From assembly GCA_947629095.1 (NCBI GenBank), contig CANRCK010000005.1, positions 16,577-80,576 of the forward strand: DNA of 64,000 nt, read 5' to 3'. A model generated the notes under the pieces. The model was not told the origin of the DNA. It did not search any database and saw only the letters and a program-made list of their open reading frames with translations. Shown here piece after piece: positions 53,638 through 62,075 of this stretch. A program made the translations under genes and the position numbers. Position 1 is the stretch's first letter; every line of letters starts with the position of its first letter. The DNA is from an uncultured Clostridia bacterium (GTDB lineage Bacteria; Bacillota; Clostridia; Christensenellales; Borkfalkiaceae).

Positions 53638-54503
53638 CAGGATTCTTCGTGTTGGGGTTCGGGGTTCGGGTCTGGGTCGGTTTTGGGTTCGGCGCCCTTT
53701 CCTCCCACGTACACGGGAATGAGATGAGGATAGAGCTTAGAGCCGAAGCGGCGGTCTATTGCAAGCACTGCGGAAAACACCGCCGTGAGAATTACGCACC
53801 AGATGAGATCCATCATTGTGTCTATAAGCCCCAGATCGAGATAACCGTCAATCACGTAGGTTTCACCGTTGCCGTAGTGGATAACCGTTTGGGTTATTCC
53901 GTCAAGCCGAAGTGTGTGCAGGTGGTCGTAGGGGTCGTGGAGCATAAAGGAATGGATATGGTCCACTATTGTATCCTCCTGCATATCGAAGTGCGCCATA
54001 AGATTATCCGAAGAAAATTCGTAAATCTCCCAAAATACGGAAAGTATCATGCAGAATCCGGCGCTGAAAATGAGGTAAGCCGCAAACTGCTTGCCCGTTT
54101 GGGGTTCGCCCATGAGCGACTTTATTATGCAGAATCCCACCGACGTGAAAATAATTCCCCAGCCCATATGCAAAATGTCGTCGAGAATGGGAATTATGGT
54201 GTAAAAATTGTAGCTTGCGCCCAAAAAACAAAAGACGCAGTACACTATTATGAACAGCGTGAAAGGCAGCCCCGCGCGGATCTTTAAGAAATATTCCAAA
54301 AGATAGAATATGGGAACTATGGCTATATAGCTGAGCGCGATGAGACAGTCGCGGAAGTGTTCGACGCCGAGCACGGCAAAGTAAACGAGCGAGCCTACGC
54401 AAAACGCCAGATAGAGAGCCATACACACGGCAAAAACGATGTGCTTTTGATTGCGCTCCTTAAAATATGACCAAAAGTTTTGTTTTGAAGCCGTTTTTTT
54501 CAT
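53625..54503 (-). CDS. Polytopic membrane protein of unknown function
   Basis: A 292-residue protein with about seven hydrophobic segments (near residues 17-45, 50-70, 75-95, 100-125, 140-165, and 225-255). Between the later ones are His/Asp-rich loops (for example FDMQEDTIVDHIHSFMLHD and DPYDHLHTL) that could face outward or bind metal. The C-terminus is Pro/Glu-rich (DPDPNPEPQHEE). It resembles general bacterial integral membrane proteins annotated as hypothetical, and I do not recognise a family. AAGGTG precedes the ATG. Its terminator overlaps its stop codon. Confidence 0.72.
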   Translation of the reverse strand: MKKTASKQNFWSYFKERNQKHIVFAVCMALYLAFCVGSLVYFAVLGVEHFRDCLIALSYIAIVPIFYLLEYFLKIRAGLPFTLFIIVYCVFCFLGASYNFYTIIPILDDILHMGWGIIFTSVGFCIIKSLMGEPQTGKQFAAYLIFSAGFCMILSVFWEIYEFSSDNLMAHFDMQEDTIVDHIHSFMLHDPYDHLHTLRLDGITQTVIHYGNGETYVIDGYLDLGLIDTMMDLIWCVILTAVFSAVLAIDRRFGSKLYPHLIPVYVGGKGAEPKTDPDPNPEPQHEESCPGE

Positions 54504-54622
54504 TCGTCACCTTTTTGTTGATATTCATAAAACACAGTATATAATTATGCCATAAAACAGTGTAGCACAAACCGACGATTTATAAAAGCGGTTAAGGGCA
54601 AATTCTTTAAAAAACCGAAAAA

Positions 54623-56035
54623 TTACCCGCAATTTTCCTCTTTTGGACTGTGGGACGGGGGAATAAGGCGGCTTCGGGGCTTCCATTTGCCCGTAAAATA
54701 CAGAACGCAAAAGCTTATAAACAGGAACAGATTGTGACCTATCATGCACCCCCACGCCGAGACGAGACCGTAATTTAAAAGCCCCGTGAATATGTAAGTG
54801 CCCAAAATTCTTATGCCCCACATTCCCACAACGTTGAAAACGAAGGGCGTTTTTGTGTTGCCTACGCCCTGCATTACCCCCTCCAACACAATAGCCACGC
54901 CGTAGAACGGCTCTGAGAGGGCAACCATTTTGAGTACGGTGGAGCCAAGCTCCACCACTTCGGGATCGCTTGAAAAAATCCCCGTGAGATAGGGCGCGGT
55001 GAAAAACAGCACGGCGCCCGATACTACCATAAGCGCAAATTCGGTCCAAACCGTGGTTTTTACAAGGCTTTTAAGTTTTTCGCTGTCGCCGGCGCCCCAC
55101 GCGTTGCCCGCAATGGTTGCCGCCGCAGTCTGCATCCCCCAGCCGGGGATATAGAACGCCGATTCAACGGTGTTTGCCACGGTGTGCGCCGCAGAGGAAA
55201 TTTTGCCGAGGGAATTTATTATGGAGGCAAACGCAACATAGCCGAAGGATATCAAAAACCTTTGGACCATATTGGGGAACGCCACCCTTAAACACGGCTT
55301 TAAAACGGAAGCGTCCGGTTTGAGGCTGTAACCCCGAAAAGAAATTTTTTTGTGCCGAACAAGCGCAATTGTTACCGCAATTCCGCCGAGGGCGTACGCT
55401 GCGGCGCTCGCCGCGGCGGCGCCGTTTATGCCCCAGCCTGCGCCGTGGAGAGTTGTTTCGTTGCCGAAAATTACCGCAACGCGCGTGGGATATATCAAAA
55501 AATAATTTAAAAGGACGTTTACGGCGTTAACGGCAAGCCCCGCGAACATGGGCGTTTTTGTGTCGCCTGCGGCGCGCAGCACGGTGCCGAAAATTATGTT
55601 TGCCGCGCGGAAGAGCATAGTTGAATAAAATATCAGAAAATACTGCGAAGCTGCGGAACGGATGGATTCGTCCACCTGCATCCAGACGGGAATGAACGGA
55701 CTTAAACCCATTGCAAGCGCGGTGAACGCCACGCCCGAAACAAGCACGGCAAGCACCGACTGCGCCGAGGCGCGGCGGGCGTTGTCGTCCTCTCCCCTGC
55801 CGAACGCCTGAGAAATGTACGCCAAAAAACCTACGCCTATTGCCGAAACGGTGCTGCCCAGCAGCCAGTTTACCGTGGCTGTGGAACCTACCGCAGCGGT
55901 TGCGCTTGTGCCGAGCGCGCCGACCATTGCCGTGTCAACGTATTGTACGGCGGTCTGCATAAGCTGTTCGAGCATTGTGGGCCATGCAAGAGCCGCCACA
56001 AGCCAAAGCATTTTTTTGGGTTTTGCGTTTTCCAT
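54623..56035 (-). CDS. MATE-family multidrug/efflux transporter
   Basis: A 470-residue, 12-span antiporter of the MATE (DinF/NorM) family, which exports cationic drugs or metabolites in exchange for Na+ or H+. Typical stretches are LAWPTMLEQLMQTAVQYVDT and AMVGALGTSATAAVG near the N-terminus, and the pseudo-repeat VAFPNMVQRFLISFGYVAF in the second half. Length fits the family. The start is taken as the ATG at 56035. No Shine-Dalgarno is present and the -10 box lies 7 nt upstream, so the transcript is probably leaderless. It is transcribed divergently from bioY. Confidence 0.93.
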   Translation of the reverse strand: MENAKPKKMLWLVAALAWPTMLEQLMQTAVQYVDTAMVGALGTSATAAVGSTATVNWLLGSTVSAIGVGFLAYISQAFGRGEDDNARRASAQSVLAVLVSGVAFTALAMGLSPFIPVWMQVDESIRSAASQYFLIFYSTMLFRAANIIFGTVLRAAGDTKTPMFAGLAVNAVNVLLNYFLIYPTRVAVIFGNETTLHGAGWGINGAAAASAAAYALGGIAVTIALVRHKKISFRGYSLKPDASVLKPCLRVAFPNMVQRFLISFGYVAFASIINSLGKISSAAHTVANTVESAFYIPGWGMQTAAATIAGNAWGAGDSEKLKSLVKTTVWTEFALMVVSGAVLFFTAPYLTGIFSSDPEVVELGSTVLKMVALSEPFYGVAIVLEGVMQGVGNTKTPFVFNVVGMWGIRILGTYIFTGLLNYGLVSAWGCMIGHNLFLFISFCVLYFTGKWKPRSRLIPPSHSPKEENCG

Positions 56036-56042
56036 CACTACT

Positions 56043-56070
56043 ATTATATACGACTAATAAATAAAGTCAA
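56043..56070 (-). promoter_or_regulatory. Promoter of MATE gene (leaderless arrangement)
   Basis: TTGACT (56065-56070) and TATAAT (56043-56048) on the minus strand have a 16-bp spacer. Only AGTAGTG separates the -10 box from the ATG, so transcription starts at or next to the start codon. Confidence 0.72.
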
Positions 56071-56112
56071 CAAACGCAGCTTTCTCACACCGGATAAATA
56101 CCGCAATTTAAG

Positions 56113-56141
56113 TTGCAAAACCCAAAAATCGGTGATATACT
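56113..56141 (+). promoter_or_regulatory. Promoter of bioY
   Basis: TTGCAA (56113-56118) and TATACT (56136-56141) have a 17-bp spacer. I see no BirA-type operator within it. Confidence 0.72.
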
Positions 56142-56169
56142 CAATATATATCGACCATTTGGAGAATTT

Positions 56170-56760
56170 ATGAAAAGAAGAATTGCAACCGACGTTGCTT
56201 TTACAGGCGTATTCACCGCCCTTATATGCGTTTGCGCGTGGGTTTCGGTGCCGTTTGCCGTGCCCTTTACATTGCAGACCTTTGCCATATTTTTGACAAT
56301 GGGCGCGCTTGGCGGAAGGCGCGGAACCTGCGCAGTGCTGTGCTATCTCTTTTTGGGCGCAGTGGGGCTGCCCGTGTTTGCGGGCTTTAAGGGCGGCGCA
56401 GGGGCGCTTTTGGGCGCAACCGGCGGATATATTGCGGGATTTTTGTTCACCGCGCTGATTATGTGGGCGGCGGAAGTGATTTTGGGGAAGAGCACTCCCG
56501 TGTGCGCGGCGTCCGCTGCGGCAGGGCTGTTGGCGTGCTATGCCTTCGGCACGGCGTGGTTTATGGCGGTGTACGCAAACGGCTCGGGAGAAATAGGCTT
56601 GGGAGCGGCGCTTATGCTGTGCGTGGTCCCGTACATTATCCCGGACATTTTGAAACTTATTCTTGCAATGATTTTAAGAAAAAAATTGCTGAAATTCGTT
56701 CCTGCGCCCTCCCCTTTGCGGATACGTCAAAAAAAGTGCAAACCTCAAAAAAACGGTTGA
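56170..56760 (+). CDS. bioY: BioY biotin transporter (ECF S component)
   Basis: A 196-residue membrane protein of the BioY family, the substrate-binding subunit that imports biotin, usually with a shared ECF energy-coupling module encoded elsewhere. Six hydrophobic segments are visible. VPFTLQTFAIFLTMGALGGRRG (VPFTLQTFAIFL) and YLFLGAVGLPVFAGFKGGAG are the family signatures, and GPTGGYIAGF appears as GATGGYIAGF. TTTGGAG precedes the ATG at 56170. A frame opening at 56113 lies in the promoter and is not used. No biotin synthesis gene is nearby. Confidence 0.93.
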   Translation: MKRRIATDVAFTGVFTALICVCAWVSVPFAVPFTLQTFAIFLTMGALGGRRGTCAVLCYLFLGAVGLPVFAGFKGGAGALLGATGGYIAGFLFTALIMWAAEVILGKSTPVCAASAAAGLLACYAFGTAWFMAVYANGSGEIGLGAALMLCVVPYIIPDILKLILAMILRKKLLKFVPAPSPLRIRQKKCKPQKNG

Positions 56761-56802
56761 AAAGACCTCCGCCCGCGCAGGTGCGCGGGCGGAGGTCTTT
56801 TA
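56761..56802. terminator. Bidirectional terminator between bioY and AEC gene
   Basis: Perfect 18-bp arms (AAAGACCTCCGCCCGCGC and complement) with a 4-nt loop, flanked by A-rich and T-rich sequence. It serves bioY (plus) and the convergent AEC gene (minus). Confidence 0.9.
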
Positions 56803-56843
56803 TTAAAACTCAATACATATATGCGGTTTTCGGGGGAACACGG

Positions 56844-57884
56844 TCACACGGCAAGCAGCCCCATTGACATTAAAATAACCACCGTTATAAAAATGGTTAA
56901 AATGGAGCAGACGCTCGTCCAAACTACGAGCTGCGTGGCAAGCTGCTCGTCGCTCTTCATTTCCGCCGCCATTATTGCGCTTGAAACAGCCACGGGCGAC
57001 GCGAAGAGCGCAACGAGCGCGGGGAATTCGGCGGGACCGAGGGGAAGAATGTTTGTATAGCGGCTTATGAGAACGGCTGCACCTATGCCCAGAAGGGGGG
57101 CGAGAACTATGCGCCAGCCCGTGCCGACGATAATCTCCTTGAGCATGCCCTTAACCGCGGAAAACTCAAACTGTCCGCCCAAAACTATGAGGGCGAAGGG
57201 CGACGCAATGCTTTTGAGCTGGCTGAGCGCCGTATATAAAAACGTGATATTGTTTTTAAGAGAAAACACCGCTTCCCCCCATATGGCAACTTCGGCGGCG
57301 CGCAGTCCGAGGAAAACGAGACCTATGCACACGCCGATTATAAGCGGGTTGGTGATTATCCCCCAAAGTATGCCCTTTACGTCGTGCTTTTTGGGGGCAA
57401 CCTCGTCCGCGGGCTGCTTTTCGGCAAATATAGAGAGGGATATTACGGCTAAAATATTGAACATGGGGATTGAAAACGCCTGCAAAAGCGCTACGGTGGC
57501 GTTTACGCCGGAATTTCCGCCGGCAAGGGAAGCCGCGAGGGAAGTGCCGATTATGGCGAAGTTGCTGCGGAATACGCACTGCAAAATAACGCCCCGCCGC
57601 GCGGGCTTTTTTGTGGTGAGAATACAGGTTATAAGCCCCAGCCCGAATATTACGAGAATGGCGATAAGGGAATATAAAATCAAATCCCAGCGGAATGCGG
57701 ACCAGTCGGAATCGTAAATATTCATAAAGAGCATTATGGGCAAAAGGACCTTGAAAACGAGTTTGTTGCCCGTCTTTAAAAAGTCCTTTGAAAGGAAATT
57801 TATCCTCTTTAAAACGTAGCCCAGAACTATCAACAAAATTATGGGCGCAACGGCGTTTATCGCCGTTAAAATGATTTTACCCAT
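56844..57884 (-). CDS. AEC-family (auxin efflux carrier) transporter
   Basis: A 346-residue, roughly 10-span membrane transporter of the AEC family, which in bacteria exports or exchanges organic acids such as malate. Supporting stretches are PIILLIVLGYVLKRINFLS at the N-terminus, FRSNFAIIGTSLAASLAGG, and C-terminal PAEFPALVALFASPVAVSSA followed by MAAEMKSDEQLATQLV, a pattern I associate with this family. GGAGGGGAG precedes the ATG. It is transcribed alone. The substrate is unknown, but its position next to sugar-acid catabolism genes could fit organic-acid export. Confidence 0.88.
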   Translation of the reverse strand: MGKIILTAINAVAPIILLIVLGYVLKRINFLSKDFLKTGNKLVFKVLLPIMLFMNIYDSDWSAFRWDLILYSLIAILVIFGLGLITCILTTKKPARRGVILQCVFRSNFAIIGTSLAASLAGGNSGVNATVALLQAFSIPMFNILAVISLSIFAEKQPADEVAPKKHDVKGILWGIITNPLIIGVCIGLVFLGLRAAEVAIWGEAVFSLKNNITFLYTALSQLKSIASPFALIVLGGQFEFSAVKGMLKEIIVGTGWRIVLAPLLGIGAAVLISRYTNILPLGPAEFPALVALFASPVAVSSAIMAAEMKSDEQLATQLVVWTSVCSILTIFITVVILMSMGLLAV

Positions 57885-57992
57885 GCACTCCCCTCCGTTT
57901 GTTTTAATTTATCACACCGCGCACAAAAAGTCAAGCGGCGCGCCTTCCTCAAAAGGTCCGCAGCGGGGCGGAGCGCCTCCCCGAAAAGGCGC

Positions 57993-58026
57993 AAAAAATC
58001 CCAAGCAATCCGTGCTTGGGATTTTT
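57993..58026 (-). terminator. Terminator of kduD-like gene
   Basis: AATCCCAAGCA-CGGAT-TGCTTGGGATT followed by TTTTG on the minus strand, about 15 bp past the stop. Confidence 0.85.
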
Positions 58027-58040
58027 GTGAACTAATTTTT

Positions 58041-58793
58041 TTATCTGCCCAGCCAACCGCCGTCAACCGCAATTGTAAACCCGTTTACATAGTCGGAAGC
58101 CGCCGAAGCAAGATATACCGCAGCGCCTTCCAAATCGGCGGGAGTTCCCCAGCGACCCGCGGGAATACGCGCCAAAATGTCTGCCGAACGCTCCTCGTCC
58201 TGCCTTAGAGCCTGAGTGTTGTTGGTTGCCATATATCCCGGCGCGATTGCGTTTACGTTTACGCCGTACTTAGCCCACTCGTTGGCGAGGCACATGGTCA
58301 GCGCGCGCACGCCCGACTTTGCCGCCGCGTACGAGGGCACCCTTATCCCGCCTTGGAACGAGAGCATGGAAGCGATATTTATGATCTTGCCGCCCGAGTG
58401 CTGCTTTATGAACTGCTGACCCACAGCCTGAGTCAAAAAGAACACCGTTTTGAGGTTTACGTTCATAACCGAGTCCCAATTTTCCTCGGAAAACTCAATA
58501 CTGTCCTGCCTTTTTATTATTCCCGCGTTGTTTACGAGGATATCTATTCTGCCGAATTTGGCGACCGCTTCCTCTATTATGCGGGGAATGACGTCCGTTG
58601 TGCTTAAATCGGCGATGACGTTATAAAAATTTTCGCCGAGCATTTCGGCAGTTTCGGTTGACGGGCGGCGGGAAACGCCCACCACCTTTGCGCCCGCCTC
58701 CACGTACGCCTTGCAGATACCCTGCCCCAGCCCCGTGTTGCTGCCCGTGACAAGCGCCACTTTGCCGTCAAGTTTAAATAAATCCAAAATCAT
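58041..58793 (-). CDS. kduD: 2-dehydro-3-deoxy-D-gluconate 5-dehydrogenase-like SDR
   Basis: A 250-residue short-chain dehydrogenase. The NAD-binding TGSNTGLGQGICKAY, NNAGII, catalytic Ser in NIASMLSFQGG, YAAAKSGVR (YxxxK), and VNAIAPGYMATNNTQALRQD match KduD, the enzyme that interconverts 2,5-diketo-3-deoxygluconate and 2-keto-3-deoxygluconate in pectin catabolism. Other gluconate dehydrogenases of the same subfamily cannot be fully excluded. I chose ATG 58793 because GGAGGG stands 7 nt upstream. It has its own promoter (58834-58862), so it is separate from the deacetylase/GH43 pair upstream. Confidence 0.88.
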   Translation of the reverse strand: MILDLFKLDGKVALVTGSNTGLGQGICKAYVEAGAKVVGVSRRPSTETAEMLGENFYNVIADLSTTDVIPRIIEEAVAKFGRIDILVNNAGIIKRQDSIEFSEENWDSVMNVNLKTVFFLTQAVGQQFIKQHSGGKIINIASMLSFQGGIRVPSYAAAKSGVRALTMCLANEWAKYGVNVNAIAPGYMATNNTQALRQDEERSADILARIPAGRWGTPADLEGAAVYLASAASDYVNGFTIAVDGGWLGR

Positions 58794-58833
58794 TATATTT
58801 CCCTCCATATCATTTTTTCTTTTAACCGTAAAT

Positions 58834-58862
58834 ATCATACATTAAATTGCTTTAATTTGCAA
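58834..58862 (-). promoter_or_regulatory. Promoter of kduD-like gene
   Basis: TTGCAA (58857-58862) and TATGAT (58834-58839) on the minus strand have a 17-bp spacer. Confidence 0.65.
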
Positions 58863-58885
58863 GAGTTTTTAAAAAATTAATGCCC

Positions 58886-58930
58886 GCAAAAAGGTGCGCG
58901 CCCGCGGCAACTAACGTGCCGCGGGCGCGC
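58886..58930 (-). terminator. Terminator of GH43 / deacetylase operon
   Basis: Perfect 14-bp GC-rich arms (58896-58909 and 58917-58930) followed by ACCTTTTTG on the minus strand, directly after the deacetylase-like gene. Confidence 0.85.
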
Positions 58931-58938
58931 TTTAAGCT

Positions 58939-59793
58939 TTAATCTTTTTCAAAACAGATTGTCTGCGCGGGGGCTATTTTATAGACCTTGCCGCGTATCT
59001 CCAGCCATACGGGGATTGCCGAGGGGTTATACGCCAGCTCCCCGTCAATCGAAAAAACGAGCGAGCGGTAAGCCGAAACGTAGTCGTAAATTTCACCGTT
59101 TGTGGCGTACCAGATATCCTCCCTGTTGCCCAAAAGCCCGCACACGTCCTCTATTATCCGCCAATTGCCGTCGTCGTCAAATTCGTAGCTGTGCCCCCAG
59201 ATGTACATAAGCCACGGCTCGCGGTTCTTAAGCTCGTTTTCGGGCGCGTCCGAGGCAAATTTTTGGGCGAGCGCAGGCAATTCCGGGTCGGTGTGGTGGC
59301 AAGTTGGGTTCCATTCAAGGAAATTTTCGGGCATGCCAAAGCCGTGAGTGGCGTGCGTTGTGCGGGCGTAAACTATCCCCAATTGCGGGAGTATGTTGAG
59401 TATTTCACCGTTATATGCGTTGTAGGCATACGCCATCCCGCGGACTATCCTTTGGAATTTATTTTCAAGATACAGCCTGTTCTGCACAAGCTCGTTCACG
59501 GCCTCGGGCAGGGGAACCTTGTTCAAAAATATGTGCCTTGCGCCGTGGAGAGCCACCTCGTGCTGCCGGTTGCAAAAGGTGAGATAGGTCTCCTCCTCGT
59601 CCATTCTGCCGTGCCAGCTTGGGCAGTCAAACAAGAGGCTGTTTAAGTTGAACGTGCCCTTTACGCCGTTTTTATTAAAAATTTCCACAAGCCGCACGTC
59701 CGCCTTCACGCCGTCGTCGTAGCTGAAGGTGAGAGCCTTTGAACGCCCTCCCGGAAAGCGCATATATTTTTCTTCGAACATCTGACGGAACAT
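58939..59793 (-). CDS. Polysaccharide deacetylase-like (NodB-fold) protein
   Basis: A 284-residue NodB-homology protein, carbohydrate esterase family 4-like. KALTFSYDDGVKADVRLVE supplies the Asp pair of the T(F/Y)DDG motif, GTFNLNS is the next strand, and EVALHGARH matches the metal-binding HxxxH (His at +0 and +4). It lacks a signal peptide, so a cytoplasmic role, perhaps removing acetyl groups from imported plant oligosaccharides, fits better than peptidoglycan modification. AAGGAG precedes the ATG. It lies 18 bp downstream of the GH43 gene in the same operon. Confidence 0.88.
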   Translation of the reverse strand: MFRQMFEEKYMRFPGGRSKALTFSYDDGVKADVRLVEIFNKNGVKGTFNLNSLLFDCPSWHGRMDEEETYLTFCNRQHEVALHGARHIFLNKVPLPEAVNELVQNRLYLENKFQRIVRGMAYAYNAYNGEILNILPQLGIVYARTTHATHGFGMPENFLEWNPTCHHTDPELPALAQKFASDAPENELKNREPWLMYIWGHSYEFDDDGNWRIIEDVCGLLGNREDIWYATNGEIYDYVSAYRSLVFSIDGELAYNPSAIPVWLEIRGKVYKIAPAQTICFEKD

Positions 59794-59811
59794 TGTTTAA
59801 CTCCTTATATT

Positions 59812-61302
59812 TCACCTGTTAACGGGCGTCACGCGGAAGAACCTGAACGTTGCCGAACCTTTTGAAATGCTGTTGGCGCGGGCATATATGCCGAGCTTTG
59901 CGCCAACCCATCTGCCCTTTGACGCGTAGAATTTTTTGGTGAACGCGCTGCCGCCGAAGGTGTATTTTACAGCCAAACGGTTCCTTTCCTCGTAGCGCGC
60001 GCTTATCTGGAAGGTAACATAATCGTCGGCGTAGGGCTGACTTCTGCACAGCGTTTCGTCCTCGGCTCCGCCTATGGAGCCTTTACGTATTTCAAGATAG
60101 TTCTGCCCCTCTATCCGCACAACGCAGATATAGGAATACTCCTTGCCGAACACCGTAAAGCCCACTTCGTCGCCGTCGTTCACAAGATTTAATTTGCACT
60201 TGCATTTAACGGAAAAGTTTTTGTACTGAACCTTTTGCATTATCAGCTGGGGCAAGTCCGAAAGGGCGGATTTTGCATAGTATACGCAGTTTAATTTAAG
60301 CCCGTGCTTAAAGGAATACCACCCCTCCTGCGGGTTTGCGGGGGTCTGCCACACGGGGGAGAGCTTTTCTCCCGCAAAGCTGTCGTTGGGGTCTATGGTA
60401 TAGCCCGTCTGCACGTCCACGGGGTACTCCCCGCCCTCCACCGGGCACCCGGGGAGGTTTGTATCGTCCACGTCGCCGCACAAGGGCCAGCCGTTTGCCC
60501 ATACCACGGGCTGGAGATGGACCACCCTGCCGTAGGGTCCCATATCCTGAAAGTGCATAAACGCCCAGCGCTTGCCGTCGTCGTCGAGGTCGATGAGCGC
60601 GCCCTGGTGGGGACCGTTTACGTCCGTATCCCCTTGACGCATAATAATTTTACTTTCGTAAGGTCCGTATATCTTTTCGGAGCGCAGAGCCGTCTGCCAG
60701 CCCGTGCCCACGCCGCCCGCAGGCGCAAGAATATAAAAGTATTTACCTATTTTGTGGAATTTGGGACCCTCTATGTTGGGATTGTTGTTGTGCCCGTCGT
60801 ACACAAAGGCGTATTTTTCGGCAGGGGTCTTTAAGTCGACGTCCGTTTCGAACACTGCCAGCTTGGAGTTGAAGCCCGCGCGGCTCTTTGCAAACGCAAA
60901 AACCACAAAGCACTTGCCGTAAGCCCATATGGGGCAGGGATCCTCGAACCCCTTGCCCACGAGCAGCGGGCGCAAAAGCGACCACTTGCCGTAGGGATCG
61001 GAGGTCTCCGAAACGAAAATACCTTCGTCCGGGAAGGGTATCAAACAGTAAAACTTGCCGTCGTTATAGCGTATGGAGGGCGCCCACGCGCCGTCGCCGT
61101 GGCAAACCTTATCGAACCGCTCAAAGGGGATTTTGGGCAAGACGTAGTTTATTATCTCCCACTCCGCCAGATTTTTGGAGTGTAGCACGGGCACGCCCGG
61201 AACGTGGTTGAACGATGACGCAACCATATAAAAATCGTCGCCGACGCGGATTACGTCAGGGTCGGAATAGTCTGCAAGCAAAACCGGATTTTTATAGTTC
61301 AT
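59812..61302 (-). CDS. Glycoside hydrolase family 43 (beta-xylosidase/arabinosidase type)
   Basis: A 496-residue enzyme. The N-terminal five-bladed beta-propeller (about 1-310) begins NPVLLADYSDPDVIRVGDDF, which contains the GH43 general-base Asp; DGAWAPSIRYNDGKFYC and the later NPNIEGPKFHKIG, carrying the catalytic Glu, are also typical. Residues about 320-496 form a C-terminal beta-sandwich as in GH43 beta-xylosidases. No signal peptide is visible, so it should be cytoplasmic and act on xylo- or arabino-oligosaccharides. AAGGTG precedes the ATG. It is the first gene of a two-gene operon with the deacetylase-like protein. Confidence 0.93.
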   Translation of the reverse strand: MNYKNPVLLADYSDPDVIRVGDDFYMVASSFNHVPGVPVLHSKNLAEWEIINYVLPKIPFERFDKVCHGDGAWAPSIRYNDGKFYCLIPFPDEGIFVSETSDPYGKWSLLRPLLVGKGFEDPCPIWAYGKCFVVFAFAKSRAGFNSKLAVFETDVDLKTPAEKYAFVYDGHNNNPNIEGPKFHKIGKYFYILAPAGGVGTGWQTALRSEKIYGPYESKIIMRQGDTDVNGPHQGALIDLDDDGKRWAFMHFQDMGPYGRVVHLQPVVWANGWPLCGDVDDTNLPGCPVEGGEYPVDVQTGYTIDPNDSFAGEKLSPVWQTPANPQEGWYSFKHGLKLNCVYYAKSALSDLPQLIMQKVQYKNFSVKCKCKLNLVNDGDEVGFTVFGKEYSYICVVRIEGQNYLEIRKGSIGGAEDETLCRSQPYADDYVTFQISARYEERNRLAVKYTFGGSAFTKKFYASKGRWVGAKLGIYARANSISKGSATFRFFRVTPVNR

Positions 61303-61340
61303 ATTTCACCTTCGGCAATTAAAAAATTTTTCCGAATACT

Positions 61341-61369
61341 ATTTTAACACTAATTTAAAACCATTTCAA
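61341..61369 (-). promoter_or_regulatory. Promoter of GH43 operon
   Basis: TTGAAA (61364-61369) and TAAAAT (61341-61346) on the minus strand have a 17-bp spacer. Confidence 0.65.
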
Positions 61370-61414
61370 CCCTTTTAAATGCTTTTGAGACTTACAATTT
61401 AGTAAAAAGCGCGG

Positions 61415-61443
61415 TTGACAATTTTGCCTGGGCGTGATATTAT
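61415..61443 (+). promoter_or_regulatory. Promoter of rubrerythrin gene
   Basis: TTGACA (61415-61420) and TATTAT (61438-61443) have a 17-bp spacer; start near 61450. I see no PerR-type inverted repeat overlapping it. Confidence 0.8.
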
Positions 61444-61475
61444 TTTATCAACGTAATATAAAGGAGAAAATTATT

Positions 61476-62021
61476 ATGGCAAATAAAAACCCCTATGCGG
61501 GAACCAAAACCGAAAAAAATCTTTGGGAAGCCTTTGCGGGAGAATCGCAGGCGAGAAATAAGTATACATACTTTGCTTCCGTGGCAAAAAAAGCGGGCTA
61601 CGAGCAGATTGCCGAGCTGTTTTTAAAGACTGCGGAAAACGAAAAGGAGCACGCAAAGCTCTGGTTTAAGGCTCTCGGCGAGCTTGGCACCGTTGAGGAA
61701 AACCTGCTTGCCGCCGCCGAGGGCGAAAACGCCGAATGGACGGATATGTACGACAGAATGGCTCGCGAAGCCGAGGAAGAAGGCTTTACAGCCCTTGCCG
61801 AACAGTTCCGCGGGGTTGCGGCAATTGAAAAGGCGCACGAGGAGAGATACCGCGCGCTTTTGAAAAACATTGAAACAAAACAAGTATTTGAAAAGAGCGG
61901 CGTTATGGTTTGGGAGTGCCGCAACTGCGGGCACATCGTTGTGGGCACAAAAGCGCCCGAAATCTGCCCCGTGTGCAAGCATCCCCAGAGCTTTTTCGAA
62001 GTAAAAAAGGACAACTATTGA
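61476..62021 (+). CDS. Rubrerythrin
   Basis: A 181-residue non-haem diiron protein that reduces peroxide in anaerobes. The N-terminal four-helix part has the two E-x-x-R/H sets of the diiron site: [23 protein letters not shown], then [25 protein letters not shown] (in parts). The C-terminal rubredoxin-like domain has WECRNCGH and [13 protein letters not shown], four Cys for a mononuclear iron. AAAGGAG precedes the ATG at 61476, and a short upstream frame to 61434 would start inside the promoter. Transcribed alone. It supports an anaerobic lifestyle. Confidence 0.96.
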   Translation: MANKNPYAGTKTEKNLWEAFAGESQARNKYTYFASVAKKAGYEQIAELFLKTAENEKEHAKLWFKALGELGTVEENLLAAAEGENAEWTDMYDRMAREAEEEGFTALAEQFRGVAAIEKAHEERYRALLKNIETKQVFEKSGVMVWECRNCGHIVVGTKAPEICPVCKHPQSFFEVKKDNY

Positions 62022-62042
62022 GATTTGATTCTGCTTTAAAGC

Positions 62043-62070
62043 AAAGCCGCACGGTTTCCCGTGCGGCTTT
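62043..62070. terminator. Terminator after rubrerythrin
   Basis: AAAGCCGCACGG and its perfect complement flank TTTC, followed by GTCGG; A- and T-ends on both sides suit it to the convergent gene as well. Confidence 0.78.
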
Positions 62071-62075
62071 GTCGG

